From the NCBI GenBank assembly GCA_946479825.1, contig CAMLHU010000179.1:1-5020 (forward strand): a stretch of 5,020 nucleotides of DNA, written 5' to 3'. Under the pieces are notes generated by a model, which worked only from the letters and a program-made list of their open reading frames with translations, was not told the DNA's origin and did no database searches. A program made the position numbers and the translations under genes. The DNA comes from an uncultured Gemmatimonadota bacterium (GTDB lineage Bacteria > Gemmatimonadota > Gemmatimonadetes > Gemmatimonadales > GWC2-71-9). Within the stretch, counting starts at the first letter, position 1. Each line of letters begins with the position of its first letter. Below, in pieces: positions 1 through 5,020 of this stretch.

Positions 1-317
1 GTGGGCTTGAGGTAGTCCACCGTGAGCGCGGCGGTGACGTACTTGGGCGAGGGGGCGTCGCCGAGCTGCCGGCCCTCCGCCCGCAGCGCCGCGCCGGACG
101 CGGTCCCCATCGCGTGACAATCGATGAGCGACGCCAGCAGTCCGCCGTACACGAACCCCGGTACGGCGATATGCTCAGGCCTCGGCGTGAACCGCGCCAC
201 GGTCTCCTCGCCCTCCCAGACGGAGCGGACGTGGAGACCGTCGGCGTTCCGGCGACCGCAGCCATAGCAGTGCGCGAAGTCGTCCGGATAGAAGTCCTGG
301 ACCGCGCGCTCAGTCAT
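1..317 (-). CDS. PaaI-like hotdog-fold thioesterase, 3' end outside window
   Basis: The 105 complete codons visible begin at an ATG (317-315) and run off the left edge without a stop. Residues 16-28 read HCYGCGRRNADGL, matching the CxGCGxxNxxGL signature near the N-terminus of many PaaI/4HBT-type thioesterases. Residues 53-66 (PGFVYGGLLASLID) match the hotdog central-helix motif, in which the Gly pair and the Asp (D66) line the acyl-CoA site. Residues 92-104 (KYVTAALTVDYLK) fit the following strand. The family hydrolyses acyl-CoA thioesters in the cytoplasm; the substrate cannot be read from the sequence. The start overlaps the stop of the multicopper oxidase gene by 8 bp and has no strong Shine-Dalgarno sequence, so translation is probably coupled. 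The family usually has about 140-180 residues, so roughly a third is missing. The family call is firm; the substrate is unknown. Confidence 0.85.
   Translation of the reverse strand, partial: MTERAVQDFYPDDFAHCYGCGRRNADGLHVRSVWEGEETVARFTPRPEHIAVPGFVYGGLLASLIDCHAMGTASGAALRAEGRQLGDAPSPKYVTAALTVDYLKP
310..317 (-). promoter_or_regulatory. 8-bp stop/start overlap (ATGACTGA)
   Basis: On the minus strand the thioesterase ATG (317-315) precedes the oxidase stop TGA (312-310) in a different frame, giving the overlap ATGACTGA. Only a weak purine run (GAGA) lies upstream of the ATG. This is the usual arrangement for translational coupling between co-transcribed genes. Coupling itself is inferred. Confidence 0.6.
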
Positions 318-2178
318 CGACGACGATCTCGCGACGGAAGACCGGGTGACGGAGGTCGCCCTCGAAGAAGCTCAGGGTGTAGCGTCCGGGGGCCGGCGCG
401 ACGACGAAGTCGTAGGTCTCGCCGACGCGGACACGTTGCCGGGCGGGGACGTCGGTCCGGAGCGTGGCCGGCAGGTCGGCGCCGTCCTTGGCCCACCGCC
501 GCCAGGTGGCGGGGACGGTGTCGCGTCCGAAGATCACGTCGGCGCCGTTGGCGGGATCGATGTCGATGAGCCGGAGCCGATGCGCCACGCCGGCCCGGAG
601 GTGCAGCGGCGGCGCCGCGGTGTCGCCGTTGACGACCGGCCGCCGGACGGCCCCCAGGGCGCCGTCCATCCCGATCACGAAGAGGTGGTCGGTGGTGCTG
701 TCGTAGCTGGCACCCGGCGGAAGCACGACGAGCGCGCCGTAGAGACCGGCCATCAGCTGCCGGAAGTCGGCCAGGTGGGTGTGATAGATGAAGGTGCCGG
801 CGCGGGGCAGGAGCAGGTGGGCGGTGAACGAGTCGCCCGGGGCGATCGCGGGGGCGACGTGCCCCGGCGCGCCGCTCCACCCCACCACGCCGTCGGACCA
901 GCTCTGGAGCTCGATCCCGTGCCAGTGCACCGAGGTCGGTTCGGCGAGCCGGTTGTGCACGGTGATCGCGGTCGGGACTCCCTCGGTCAGGATCAGCGGC
1001 GAGCTCGTCGGCTCGAGCGAGTCGGCGGCGGGCGGCGTGCCGCCCCGCTCGACGACGTAGCCCATCGGATCGGGCGCCGCCCCGCGCCGGGCGCCGCGGT
1101 CCACGTACAGGTCGAGGTGGCGAGTCTCCGGCGGCGCCGCCTTCGCGCCCGCCCGCGGCCGCACCGTGATGCCCAGCACGAGGCCGGCCATATGCACCCG
1201 GGGGTCGTCGGCCATGGCGCGGGGGTCCCGGCCCGTCGGCGGTGGCGGCTCAAGGGTGGCGAAGTCGGTGACGTGGTACGCGATGTGGCAGTGGTAGACC
1301 CAGTTGCCTGGGCGATCGGGGCTCCAGGTCATGTCGTAGGTCGAGAACGGCCACATCGACTCCGTCACCTCGTCCATCCGCCGGTCGGCCGCATAGACCG
1401 TGTCCACCAGCGCGTTCCCCCGCGCATCCACCCGGAAGAAGAAGCCGTGCAGGTGCATCGGGTGCGGCCGGACGGTCGGGTTGATCACCCGCCACCGGAC
1501 CGTGTCACCGACGTCGAGCGTGATCGGCTCGGTCAGGGGCCACGACCGGCCGTTGATGGCGAGCGCGTTCTGGTAGCTCGAGGAATCGACGGTGTGGCCC
1601 CAGATGTTGAGCACCCAGATCCGGTCCGGCGGCGACCCGGCCCGCGGGTCCACCACGAACGCGCCGGAGGCGGTCTCGCGCTCGTCGTCCTTCACGAAAT
1701 CCCGGTGGCCGATGTTCGCGAAGTAGAAATAGGTCCCCGGGGCGCCCGCGACGAACGTCACGCGACGGCTGTCCCCGGGGCGCAGCGTGACGCTGTCATC
1801 CGCCGCCGCCGGGCGGGTCACGAGGCCGTGCACCGCGATGGTCGAATCCGGCAGGGCGTTCCGGATCGTCGCGACGATGACGGTGCCTTCGCGGACCCGG
1901 ACGAGCGGCCCCGGGACCGAGGGCGACCGCCCCTCCTCGGCGACGGCCGGCACGACGACCGCCGGGCGGTCGTTCCCTTCCGGCCGCCACTCCGCCATTT
2001 CGACCACCAGGTGAAGTTCGAGCGAATCGCGGCGAAGCCGGCCTGCCGGCGCGCGGTTGTCATTGGCGACGGCGCGCGGGGGTGGAGTGGGCGCGGGAGG
2101 GCCGCCCGCCGAGGCGAGCAGGACGGCGGCCAGCAGCGGCGCCACCGACCGGATGGCCGGGCCACGGTGGGAGATCAC
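310..2178 (-). CDS. Exported multicopper oxidase with permuted four-cupredoxin-domain layout
   Basis: Numbering is from the GTG at 2178 (622 aa). Residues 12-24 form the hydrophobic core of a probable Sec signal peptide, followed by a Pro/Ala-rich linker, so the enzyme should act outside the cytoplasmic membrane. Four cupredoxin-like domains are visible. D1 (about 52-177) is first-domain-like, but HWHG has become AVHG (H117 only) and the HxH is FAN (153-155). D2 (about 182-342) carries HPMHLHG (H239, H242, H244) and HCHIAYH (H296, C297, H298, H302); M330 in HMAGLVLG is a possible axial ligand after a Pro-rich loop. D3 (about 353-487) carries HWHG (H418, H420) and HTH (H466, H468). D4 (about 497-617) resembles the copper-free middle domain of laccases. 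All eight trinuclear histidines and the type 1 His-Cys-His are present, so four-copper oxidase chemistry with O2 reduction is expected; the substrate is unknown. The start is preferred for its GAGGA site and normal signal length. An in-frame ATG at 2247 would add 23 residues containing ACA, ATT, CGT, GGA and AGG codons, unlike the rest of the gene. Confidence 0.9.
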   Translation of the reverse strand: MISHRGPAIRSVAPLLAAVLLASAGGPPAPTPPPRAVANDNRAPAGRLRRDSLELHLVVEMAEWRPEGNDRPAVVVPAVAEEGRSPSVPGPLVRVREGTVIVATIRNALPDSTIAVHGLVTRPAAADDSVTLRPGDSRRVTFVAGAPGTYFYFANIGHRDFVKDDERETASGAFVVDPRAGSPPDRIWVLNIWGHTVDSSSYQNALAINGRSWPLTEPITLDVGDTVRWRVINPTVRPHPMHLHGFFFRVDARGNALVDTVYAADRRMDEVTESMWPFSTYDMTWSPDRPGNWVYHCHIAYHVTDFATLEPPPPTGRDPRAMADDPRVHMAGLVLGITVRPRAGAKAAPPETRHLDLYVDRGARRGAAPDPMGYVVERGGTPPAADSLEPTSSPLILTEGVPTAITVHNRLAEPTSVHWHGIELQSWSDGVVGWSGAPGHVAPAIAPGDSFTAHLLLPRAGTFIYHTHLADFRQLMAGLYGALVVLPPGASYDSTTDHLFVIGMDGALGAVRRPVVNGDTAAPPLHLRAGVAHRLRLIDIDPANGADVIFGRDTVPATWRRWAKDGADLPATLRTDVPARQRVRVGETYDFVVAPAPGRYTLSFFEGDLRHPVFRREIVVDD

Positions 2179-2183
2179 GCGGG

Positions 2184-2188
2184 TCCTC
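2184..2188 (-). promoter_or_regulatory. Ribosome binding site favouring the GTG start of the multicopper oxidase
   Basis: GAGGA on the minus strand lies 5 nt before the GTG at 2178-2176. The competing ATG at 2247 has only a G-run (GGGGGG) about 6 nt upstream. The better site, together with a normal-length signal peptide, favours the GTG. A 5-bp inverted repeat (GGCCC, CCA loop, GGGCC; 2191-2203) sits directly upstream of this site. Confidence 0.45.
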
Positions 2189-2282
2189 GTGGCCCTGGGG
2201 GCCGGTCCGGGACGAATTGTGTTGCGGAAGAGGGGCCGCCGGGACATCGGCGACCCCCCAATCTACGGTCCGGTCAGAAGCG

Positions 2283-2300
2283 CGCCAGCGACCGCCGGCG
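2283..2300 (-). other. Hairpin immediately after the reductase stop
   Basis: On the minus strand CGCCGGC, loop GGTC, GCTGGCG form a 7-bp stem with one G-T wobble, starting on the base after the TGA stop. No T-run follows, so it is not a standard intrinsic terminator. It could be a 3' stabilising or weak attenuating structure, or a chance product of high GC. Confidence 0.3.
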
Positions 2301-2840
2301 TCAATCGGTGATCGCGTACTCACTCTGCACCAGCCCGCCCGGGAAAGCGCGGGTGGCGACGTGGCGCAGCGGGATGTCGCGGGTGAGGGGCCCGAAGAGG
2401 GGGATCCCCTGCCCGATGAGCACCGGGACCCGCGACACCACGAGCCGGCGGATGAGCCCCGCCGCCAGGAACCGCTGGATGGTGACGCCGCCGTCCACGT
2501 AGGCCCGATGCCAGCCGCGTTCCACCAGCCGCTCGGCGACCGCCTCGGGCGTCCCCGCCATCTGCTCGAACACGGCCTCGGCGGCGGCCGGCCTCTTCAG
2601 CGGACGCGACGAAAGCGCCACCACGGGGGTGGCGCCGTACGGCCAGCCGCCGAAGCCCAGCACCGTCTCCCAGGTATGGCGGCCCATCACGATCACGTCC
2701 ACCGACTTGAGCAGCTCGGTGAAGCCGTGGTCTTCCGTCCCGCCGGCGTGCAGGAAGTCGAGCGCGCCGTCGGGGCGGGCGATGAAGCCGTCGAGGCTTG
2801 TGCCGACGAAGACGGTGCCGAGAAATCCGGGTGTCGTCAC
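2301..2840 (-). CDS. Dihydrofolate-reductase-family protein (RibD C-terminal-like NADPH oxidoreductase)
   Basis: The 179-aa protein, numbered from the GTG at 2840, carries the RibD-C/DHFR-like fold signature. FVGTSLDGFIA (11-21) is the first strand and substrate-side motif, VMGRHTWE (51-58) is the nucleotide-binding MGRxTxE motif, VDGGVTIQRFL (115-125) is the Gly-Gly NADPH loop, and VLIGQGIPLFG (140-150) is the conserved C-terminal motif. This is the YyaP/YwjB-like group of small cytoplasmic reductases annotated as 'dihydrofolate reductase family protein'; most have no proven substrate, and true folate reduction should not be assumed. The start is a choice. GTG 2840 has GGAG 10 nt upstream and leaves a normal family N-terminus. 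GTG 2900 would add 20 residues with no good ribosome site and several A-ending codons (GGA, TCA, CGA, ACA), but would place the start 9 bp after the upstream stop. Family length is about 170-200 aa either way. Confidence 0.88.
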   Translation of the reverse strand: MTTPGFLGTVFVGTSLDGFIARPDGALDFLHAGGTEDHGFTELLKSVDVIVMGRHTWETVLGFGGWPYGATPVVALSSRPLKRPAAAEAVFEQMAGTPEAVAERLVERGWHRAYVDGGVTIQRFLAAGLIRRLVVSRVPVLIGQGIPLFGPLTRDIPLRHVATRAFPGGLVQSEYAITD

Positions 2841-2850
2841 GCTGAGGTCG

Positions 2851-2854
2851 CTCC
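2851..2854 (-). promoter_or_regulatory. Ribosome binding site supporting the GTG 2840 start
   Basis: GGAG on the minus strand lies 10 nt before the GTG at 2840-2838, at the long end of usual spacing. The alternative GTG at 2900 has only CCGGGT upstream. This and the codon choice between the two starts favour the shorter reductase. Confidence 0.35.
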
Positions 2855-2909
2855 GGGATGTGATGCTTCGGACGATGTCCGTCGCTGATCCGTTGCCCAC
2901 CAGACCCGG

Positions 2910-3377
2910 CTAGCCGACCCGGTCGAACGTGAGGGTCCGGGTGACCGGCGTGCCATCGGCCGCCGTCGTCGCCAGGCGGATGATGAGCTCGTCGCCCACG
3001 ACACGGGTGTCGCGGGTGAAGGTCTGCCCGACGCTGGCCGGATTGACGGACCCTTCGAGCGTGATGGTGATGGTGCCGGCGGCGGGGTCGAGGGTCCAGG
3101 TGCCGAAATAGGCGTCATAGCCGTTCACCGCGCCGCTGTTGTTCTTCCCGGGCGTGGCCGCGGTCGCCGGCGCGGCGGCCGACCGGTCGCGCCGGCTGAA
3201 CTGGGCCGAGAAGTGGCGTGGCCCGAAGCAGAGCATCCCGATCGGGTCGGCGCCCAGGATGGGGTCGATGTGTCGGGTGCCGGCTTCGTCGTGATCCTCG
3301 CGGGACCGGAGCTTCCAGACGCCGGGGAGCGCGCGCCCCAGGTCCGGGGCGGGAGGCGGCAGGGGGCGGAGCGGCAT
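2910..3377 (-). CDS. Lipocalin-like domain protein
   Basis: The 155-aa protein starts at ATG 3377 and ends with TAG at 2912-2910. It fits the bacterial lipocalin-like family (Lipocalin_5 type) of about 140-160 residues. GVWKLRS (19-25) is the opening GxWxL strand, ADPIGMLCFGP (43-53) matches the DPxGxLxY turn, FSAQFSRRDR (56-65) matches the sAQxxRpdR element, and YDAYFGTWTLD (87-97), EGSVNPASVGQ (108-118) and GDELIIRL (128-135) are the later strands. Residues 66-83 are a low-complexity Ala/Thr/Pro-Gly-Asn segment where relatives have a helix. The V-x-H-H-like stretch of the family reads ITIT here. No signal peptide is visible, so it is probably cytoplasmic. The family has no general biochemical role; small-molecule binding is inferred from the fold. 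It begins 11 bp after the EAL gene stop, with its ribosome site in that gap, so the two are almost certainly co-transcribed. Confidence 0.85.
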   Translation of the reverse strand: MPLRPLPPPAPDLGRALPGVWKLRSREDHDEAGTRHIDPILGADPIGMLCFGPRHFSAQFSRRDRSAAAPATAATPGKNNSGAVNGYDAYFGTWTLDPAAGTITITLEGSVNPASVGQTFTRDTRVVGDELIIRLATTAADGTPVTRTLTFDRVG

Positions 3378-3380
3378 CGG

Positions 3381-3386
3381 ACCTCC
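3381..3386 (-). promoter_or_regulatory. GGAGGT ribosome binding site of the lipocalin-like gene
   Basis: A GGAGGT on the minus strand sits between the EAL stop (3391-3389) and the ATG at 3377. The spacing is only 3 nt to the ATG, shorter than usual. It confirms an independent start in this 11-bp gap and argues against the longer upstream open frame (to 4106) in the same phase. Confidence 0.65.
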
Positions 3387-3388
3387 AG

Positions 3389-4147
3389 TCAGGGGAGCCG
3401 GACGGGGGGCAGCGCCTCGAACGCCGGTCGGGCGAAGTAGTGCCCCTGAAAGAGCTCGACGCCGAACGTGCGAAGGGTGGTGAATTCCGCTTCGGTCTCG
3501 ACCCCTTCGGCGATCACGATGGTCTCGAGGTCGGCGCACACCTGCAGGAGCCCGCGGACGATCGCCTGCCGGGTCCGGTCCTGCTCGATGCCGCGGATCA
3601 GGGCCATGTCGAGCTTCACGAGGTCGGTCCGGATGCTGGCGAGGAAGTTGAGCCCGGCGTAGCCGGCCCCGAAGTCGTCGATCGCGGTCCGGAAGCCGCG
3701 CGCCTTGTAGTGGGTGACGATGCCCTGCAGGTGGGGCAAGTCGTCCACCTTCTCGCCCTCGGTGATCTCGAAGATCATCCGCTCGATCGGGAAGCCGTAC
3801 GTCTCCGCCGCCGCGAGCGTGGTGCGGATGCAGAGCTCGGGACGGTACACCGCGTTGGGCAGGAAGTTGATGCTGAGCAGCGACGGGACGCCGAGTTCGG
3901 CGGCGAGCTTGACCGCCTTCACCCGGCAGGTCTGGTCGAAGCGATAGCGGTTCGACGCGTTGACCTGCGCGAACACCTCCGCGGCGGGCGCGCCGCCGGG
4001 GCCGCGGACCAGCGCTTCGTAGGCGTACACCGTCGAGGTCGTCACGTTGACGATGGGCTGGAAGGCCATCGAGAAATCGAAGCCGAGGCCGGCGCCGCCG
4101 GCGCACTCCCGGCAGGTCAGGTCACGAAAATCGGGCTGCACCTTCAC
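3389..4147 (-). CDS. Stand-alone EAL-domain cyclic-di-GMP phosphodiesterase with N-terminal CxxC
   Basis: The 252-aa protein is nearly all EAL domain, the enzyme that linearises cyclic di-GMP to pGpG. The residues needed for catalysis and metal binding are visible: Q30 in FQPIV, E44-A45-L46 with R48, N94 in INFLPN, E127 in FEITE, D157-D158 in the DDFGAGYAGL loop, K178 in VKLD, E214 in AEGVET, and Q234 in FQGHYFARP. It should therefore be an active phosphodiesterase and not a degenerate receptor. There is no GGDEF, PAS, BLUF or membrane domain. The only extra is a 20-residue N-terminus with C12-R-E-C15, a possible metal or redox site, so it is a soluble enzyme whose input is unclear. The GTG start at 4147 has GGAGGA 9 nt upstream. 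It lies 36 bp after the transporter stop and 11 bp before the lipocalin-like gene. Confidence 0.93.
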   Translation of the reverse strand: MKVQPDFRDLTCRECAGGAGLGFDFSMAFQPIVNVTTSTVYAYEALVRGPGGAPAAEVFAQVNASNRYRFDQTCRVKAVKLAAELGVPSLLSINFLPNAVYRPELCIRTTLAAAETYGFPIERMIFEITEGEKVDDLPHLQGIVTHYKARGFRTAIDDFGAGYAGLNFLASIRTDLVKLDMALIRGIEQDRTRQAIVRGLLQVCADLETIVIAEGVETEAEFTTLRTFGVELFQGHYFARPAFEALPPVRLP

Positions 4148-4156
4148 GTGTGACGC

Positions 4157-4162
4157 TCCTCC
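4157..4162 (-). promoter_or_regulatory. GGAGGA ribosome binding site of the EAL gene
   Basis: GGAGGA on the minus strand lies 9 nt before the GTG at 4147-4145. It selects this GTG over the second in-frame GTG two codons later. It lies within the 36-bp gap after the transporter gene, where no promoter-like pair is visible. Confidence 0.6.
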
Positions 4163-4183
4163 GTTCGTCGAAGCGAGGGGGGA

Positions 4184-5020
4184 TCAGGAAGATACTGCGG
4201 GCCGGGCGCGGGCCGCGATCGTGGCGCCGATCCCGCCGAGCACGAGGGCGGCGGCGACGCCGAGCCGGAGGGTGAGCCGCTCGTCGAGGAGGAGCACGCC
4301 GCCAAGCCCGGCGAGGAGCGGCACCGAGAGCTGGACCGCGGCCGCCGTGACGGACGAGAGCGAGCGGAGCGCCTGGTACCAGATGGCGTAACCCAGCCCC
4401 GAGGCGACCGCGCCGGAGAGCGCCGCCCAGAGAACGCCCTCCGGCGCCGCGTGCAGGGTGGGCCACGCGGTGAGCGCGACGAGCAGTGCCAGCGGGACGC
4501 CGCGGCCGAAGTTGCCGGCCGACTGGCGGAGGGCGTCGGTGGCGCCGTGTCCCTTGAGCGAGTAGAGGCCCCAGGAGACGCCGGCCGCCAGCATCAGCGC
4601 GGCGCCGAGCGGGCTCGGCGCGCTGAGGCCGGGGAGGACCAGGTACACGAGCCCGCCGAAGGCGGTGACGAGGCCGATCCACTGGAGCGGGGTCGGATGG
4701 CGGCCGGCGCGGACCGCACCTGCCACCATCGTGAGCTGGACCGCGCCGAAGAGGAGGAGCGCGCCGGTCCCGGCGCTGAGCGAGAGGTAGGCGAAGGAGA
4801 ACGGCACCGCGTAACCCACGAGGGCGAGCGCGGCCGGCCACGAGACGCGGGGCGGGGTGGCGGGGGCCGGGCGGCGCAGGCGCACCAGGAGGGCGAGCAT
4901 CAGCGCGCCCGAGCCGATCCGGATGGCGGAGAAGCTCGCCGGGTCGATCGCTCCGCCGCGGAGCGCCGCGCGGCAGAGGAGCGAGTTGGCCGCGAAGGCC
5001 AGCATCGCGAGCGCGGTGAG
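4184..5020 (-). CDS. EamA-family (DMT superfamily) transporter, 5' end outside window
   Basis: Numbering is from the Met codon at 5003-5005. The frame stays open to the right edge (LTALA before that Met), and relatives begin a few residues earlier, so the true start is probably just outside the window. About ten hydrophobic segments are visible (roughly 1-16, 26-43, 57-75, 79-98, 106-126, 132-150, 166-184, 189-213, 219-240, 246-265), forming two tandem EamA repeats. Family features include FAANSLLCRAAL at the start, LVYLVLPG closing the first repeat, SWGLYSLKG opening the second, and VPLLAGLGGVLLLDERLT (228-245) with the conserved Pro and Glu near the end. It is an inner-membrane carrier of the drug/metabolite exporter type, often moving amino acids or other small metabolites; the substrate is not predictable here. 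The stop TGA lies 36 bp before the EAL gene, so read-through into that gene is likely. Confidence 0.92.
   Translation of the reverse strand, partial: LTALAMLAFAANSLLCRAALRGGAIDPASFSAIRIGSGALMLALLVRLRRPAPATPPRVSWPAALALVGYAVPFSFAYLSLSAGTGALLLFGAVQLTMVAGAVRAGRHPTPLQWIGLVTAFGGLVYLVLPGLSAPSPLGAALMLAAGVSWGLYSLKGHGATDALRQSAGNFGRGVPLALLVALTAWPTLHAAPEGVLWAALSGAVASGLGYAIWYQALRSLSSVTAAAVQLSVPLLAGLGGVLLLDERLTLRLGVAAALVLGGIGATIAARARPAVSS

Larger units (their letters stand above)
2179..2300 (-). other. Intergenic gap before the multicopper oxidase gene
   Basis: This 122-bp gap (53 bp if the oxidase starts at 2247) is the longest in the window. On the minus strand it holds a hairpin right after the reductase stop, a TTGACG spanning that stop, TAGATT near 2260, and a relatively A/T-rich ACACAATT near 2217. 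No -35/-10 pair with proper spacing is present: TTGACG and TAGATT are 33 nt apart. It is the most plausible place for a promoter serving the oxidase and thioesterase genes, but I cannot point to one. Confidence 0.35.

Noticed and set aside
114..569. 151-codon plus-strand frame near the left edge
   Set aside because: It spans the antisense of the thioesterase and the oxidase 3' end, is very Arg-rich, and has no motif; the minus strand shows clear families there.
2255..2305. Possible sigma-70 promoter for the oxidase (TTGACG and TAGATT on the minus strand)
   Set aside because: The two hexamers are 33 nt apart instead of about 17, and TAGATT matches only 4 of 6 consensus bases.
346..2502. 718-codon open frame on the plus strand, antisense to the oxidase gene
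   Set aside because: Its codons are in exact register with the minus-strand codons, so it would be stopped only by TTA, CTA or TCA sense codons, which are rare at this GC. Its product is Arg/Gly/Asp/Val-rich with no domain, and the minus strand encodes a clear oxidase.
2082..2888. 268-codon plus-strand frame opposite the reductase gene
   Set aside because: Also in exact antisense register with the reductase codons; no recognisable motif.
3378..4106. Upstream extension of the lipocalin-like frame giving a 398-residue protein
   Set aside because: The extension overlaps the EAL gene in another frame and is Arg/Pro/Gly-rich without domain features. The lipocalin-like family starts near the ATG at 3377, which has its own GGAGGT site.
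3218..4153. 311-codon plus-strand frame opposite the EAL gene
   Set aside because: Same codon-register artefact of high GC; the product has low-complexity composition and no motif, while the opposite strand carries every EAL catalytic residue.
4148..4183. Possible terminator between the transporter and EAL genes (TTCG/CGAA inverted repeat)
   Set aside because: The stem is only 4 bp with almost no loop and no T-run follows; the gap is too short to suggest a transcription break.
4122..4841. 239-codon minus-strand frame overlapping the transporter
   Set aside because: Arg-rich shadow frame of the EamA transporter, which has the expected ten hydrophobic segments in the other frame.

Overview
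The window is GC-rich (about 70% by eye) bacterial DNA with strong G/C preference at third codon positions. All six genes I can support lie on the minus strand, so transcription runs from the right edge (5020) to the left edge (1). The gene mix and codon bias suggest a free-living, high-GC environmental bacterium. A Gemmatimonadota-like or similar soil lineage is a guess from protein style only; there is no rRNA or other marker here.

In transcription order the layout is: a 10-TM EamA/DMT-type transporter cut by the right edge (4184-5020); a stand-alone EAL-domain c-di-GMP phosphodiesterase with all catalytic residues and an N-terminal CxxC (3389-4147); a small lipocalin-like protein (2910-3377); a RibD-C/dihydrofolate-reductase-family NADPH oxidoreductase (2301-2840, possibly from 2900); an exported multicopper oxidase (310-2178, possibly from 2247); and a PaaI-like hotdog thioesterase cut by the left edge (1-317). 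Gaps are 36 bp, 11 bp, 69 bp (or 9 bp), 122 bp (or 53 bp) and an 8-bp overlap. No gene-free stretch exceeds 300 bases. I see no tRNA, rRNA, mobile element, CRISPR array or long repeat.

The genes do not form a recognisable pathway. The close packing suggests one or two transcription units. The EAL and lipocalin-like genes are tightly linked, and the oxidase and thioesterase genes overlap. The 122-bp gap before the oxidase, with a hairpin just after the preceding stop, is the most likely break.

The most notable item is the multicopper oxidase. It has the full set of type 1, 2 and 3 copper ligands, but in reversed order along the chain. The HPxHLHG/HCH half, normally C-terminal, comes before the HWHG/HxH half, normally N-terminal. 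It is preceded by a cupredoxin domain that has lost its copper ligands and followed by a copper-free, middle-type domain. This looks like a permuted four-domain architecture.
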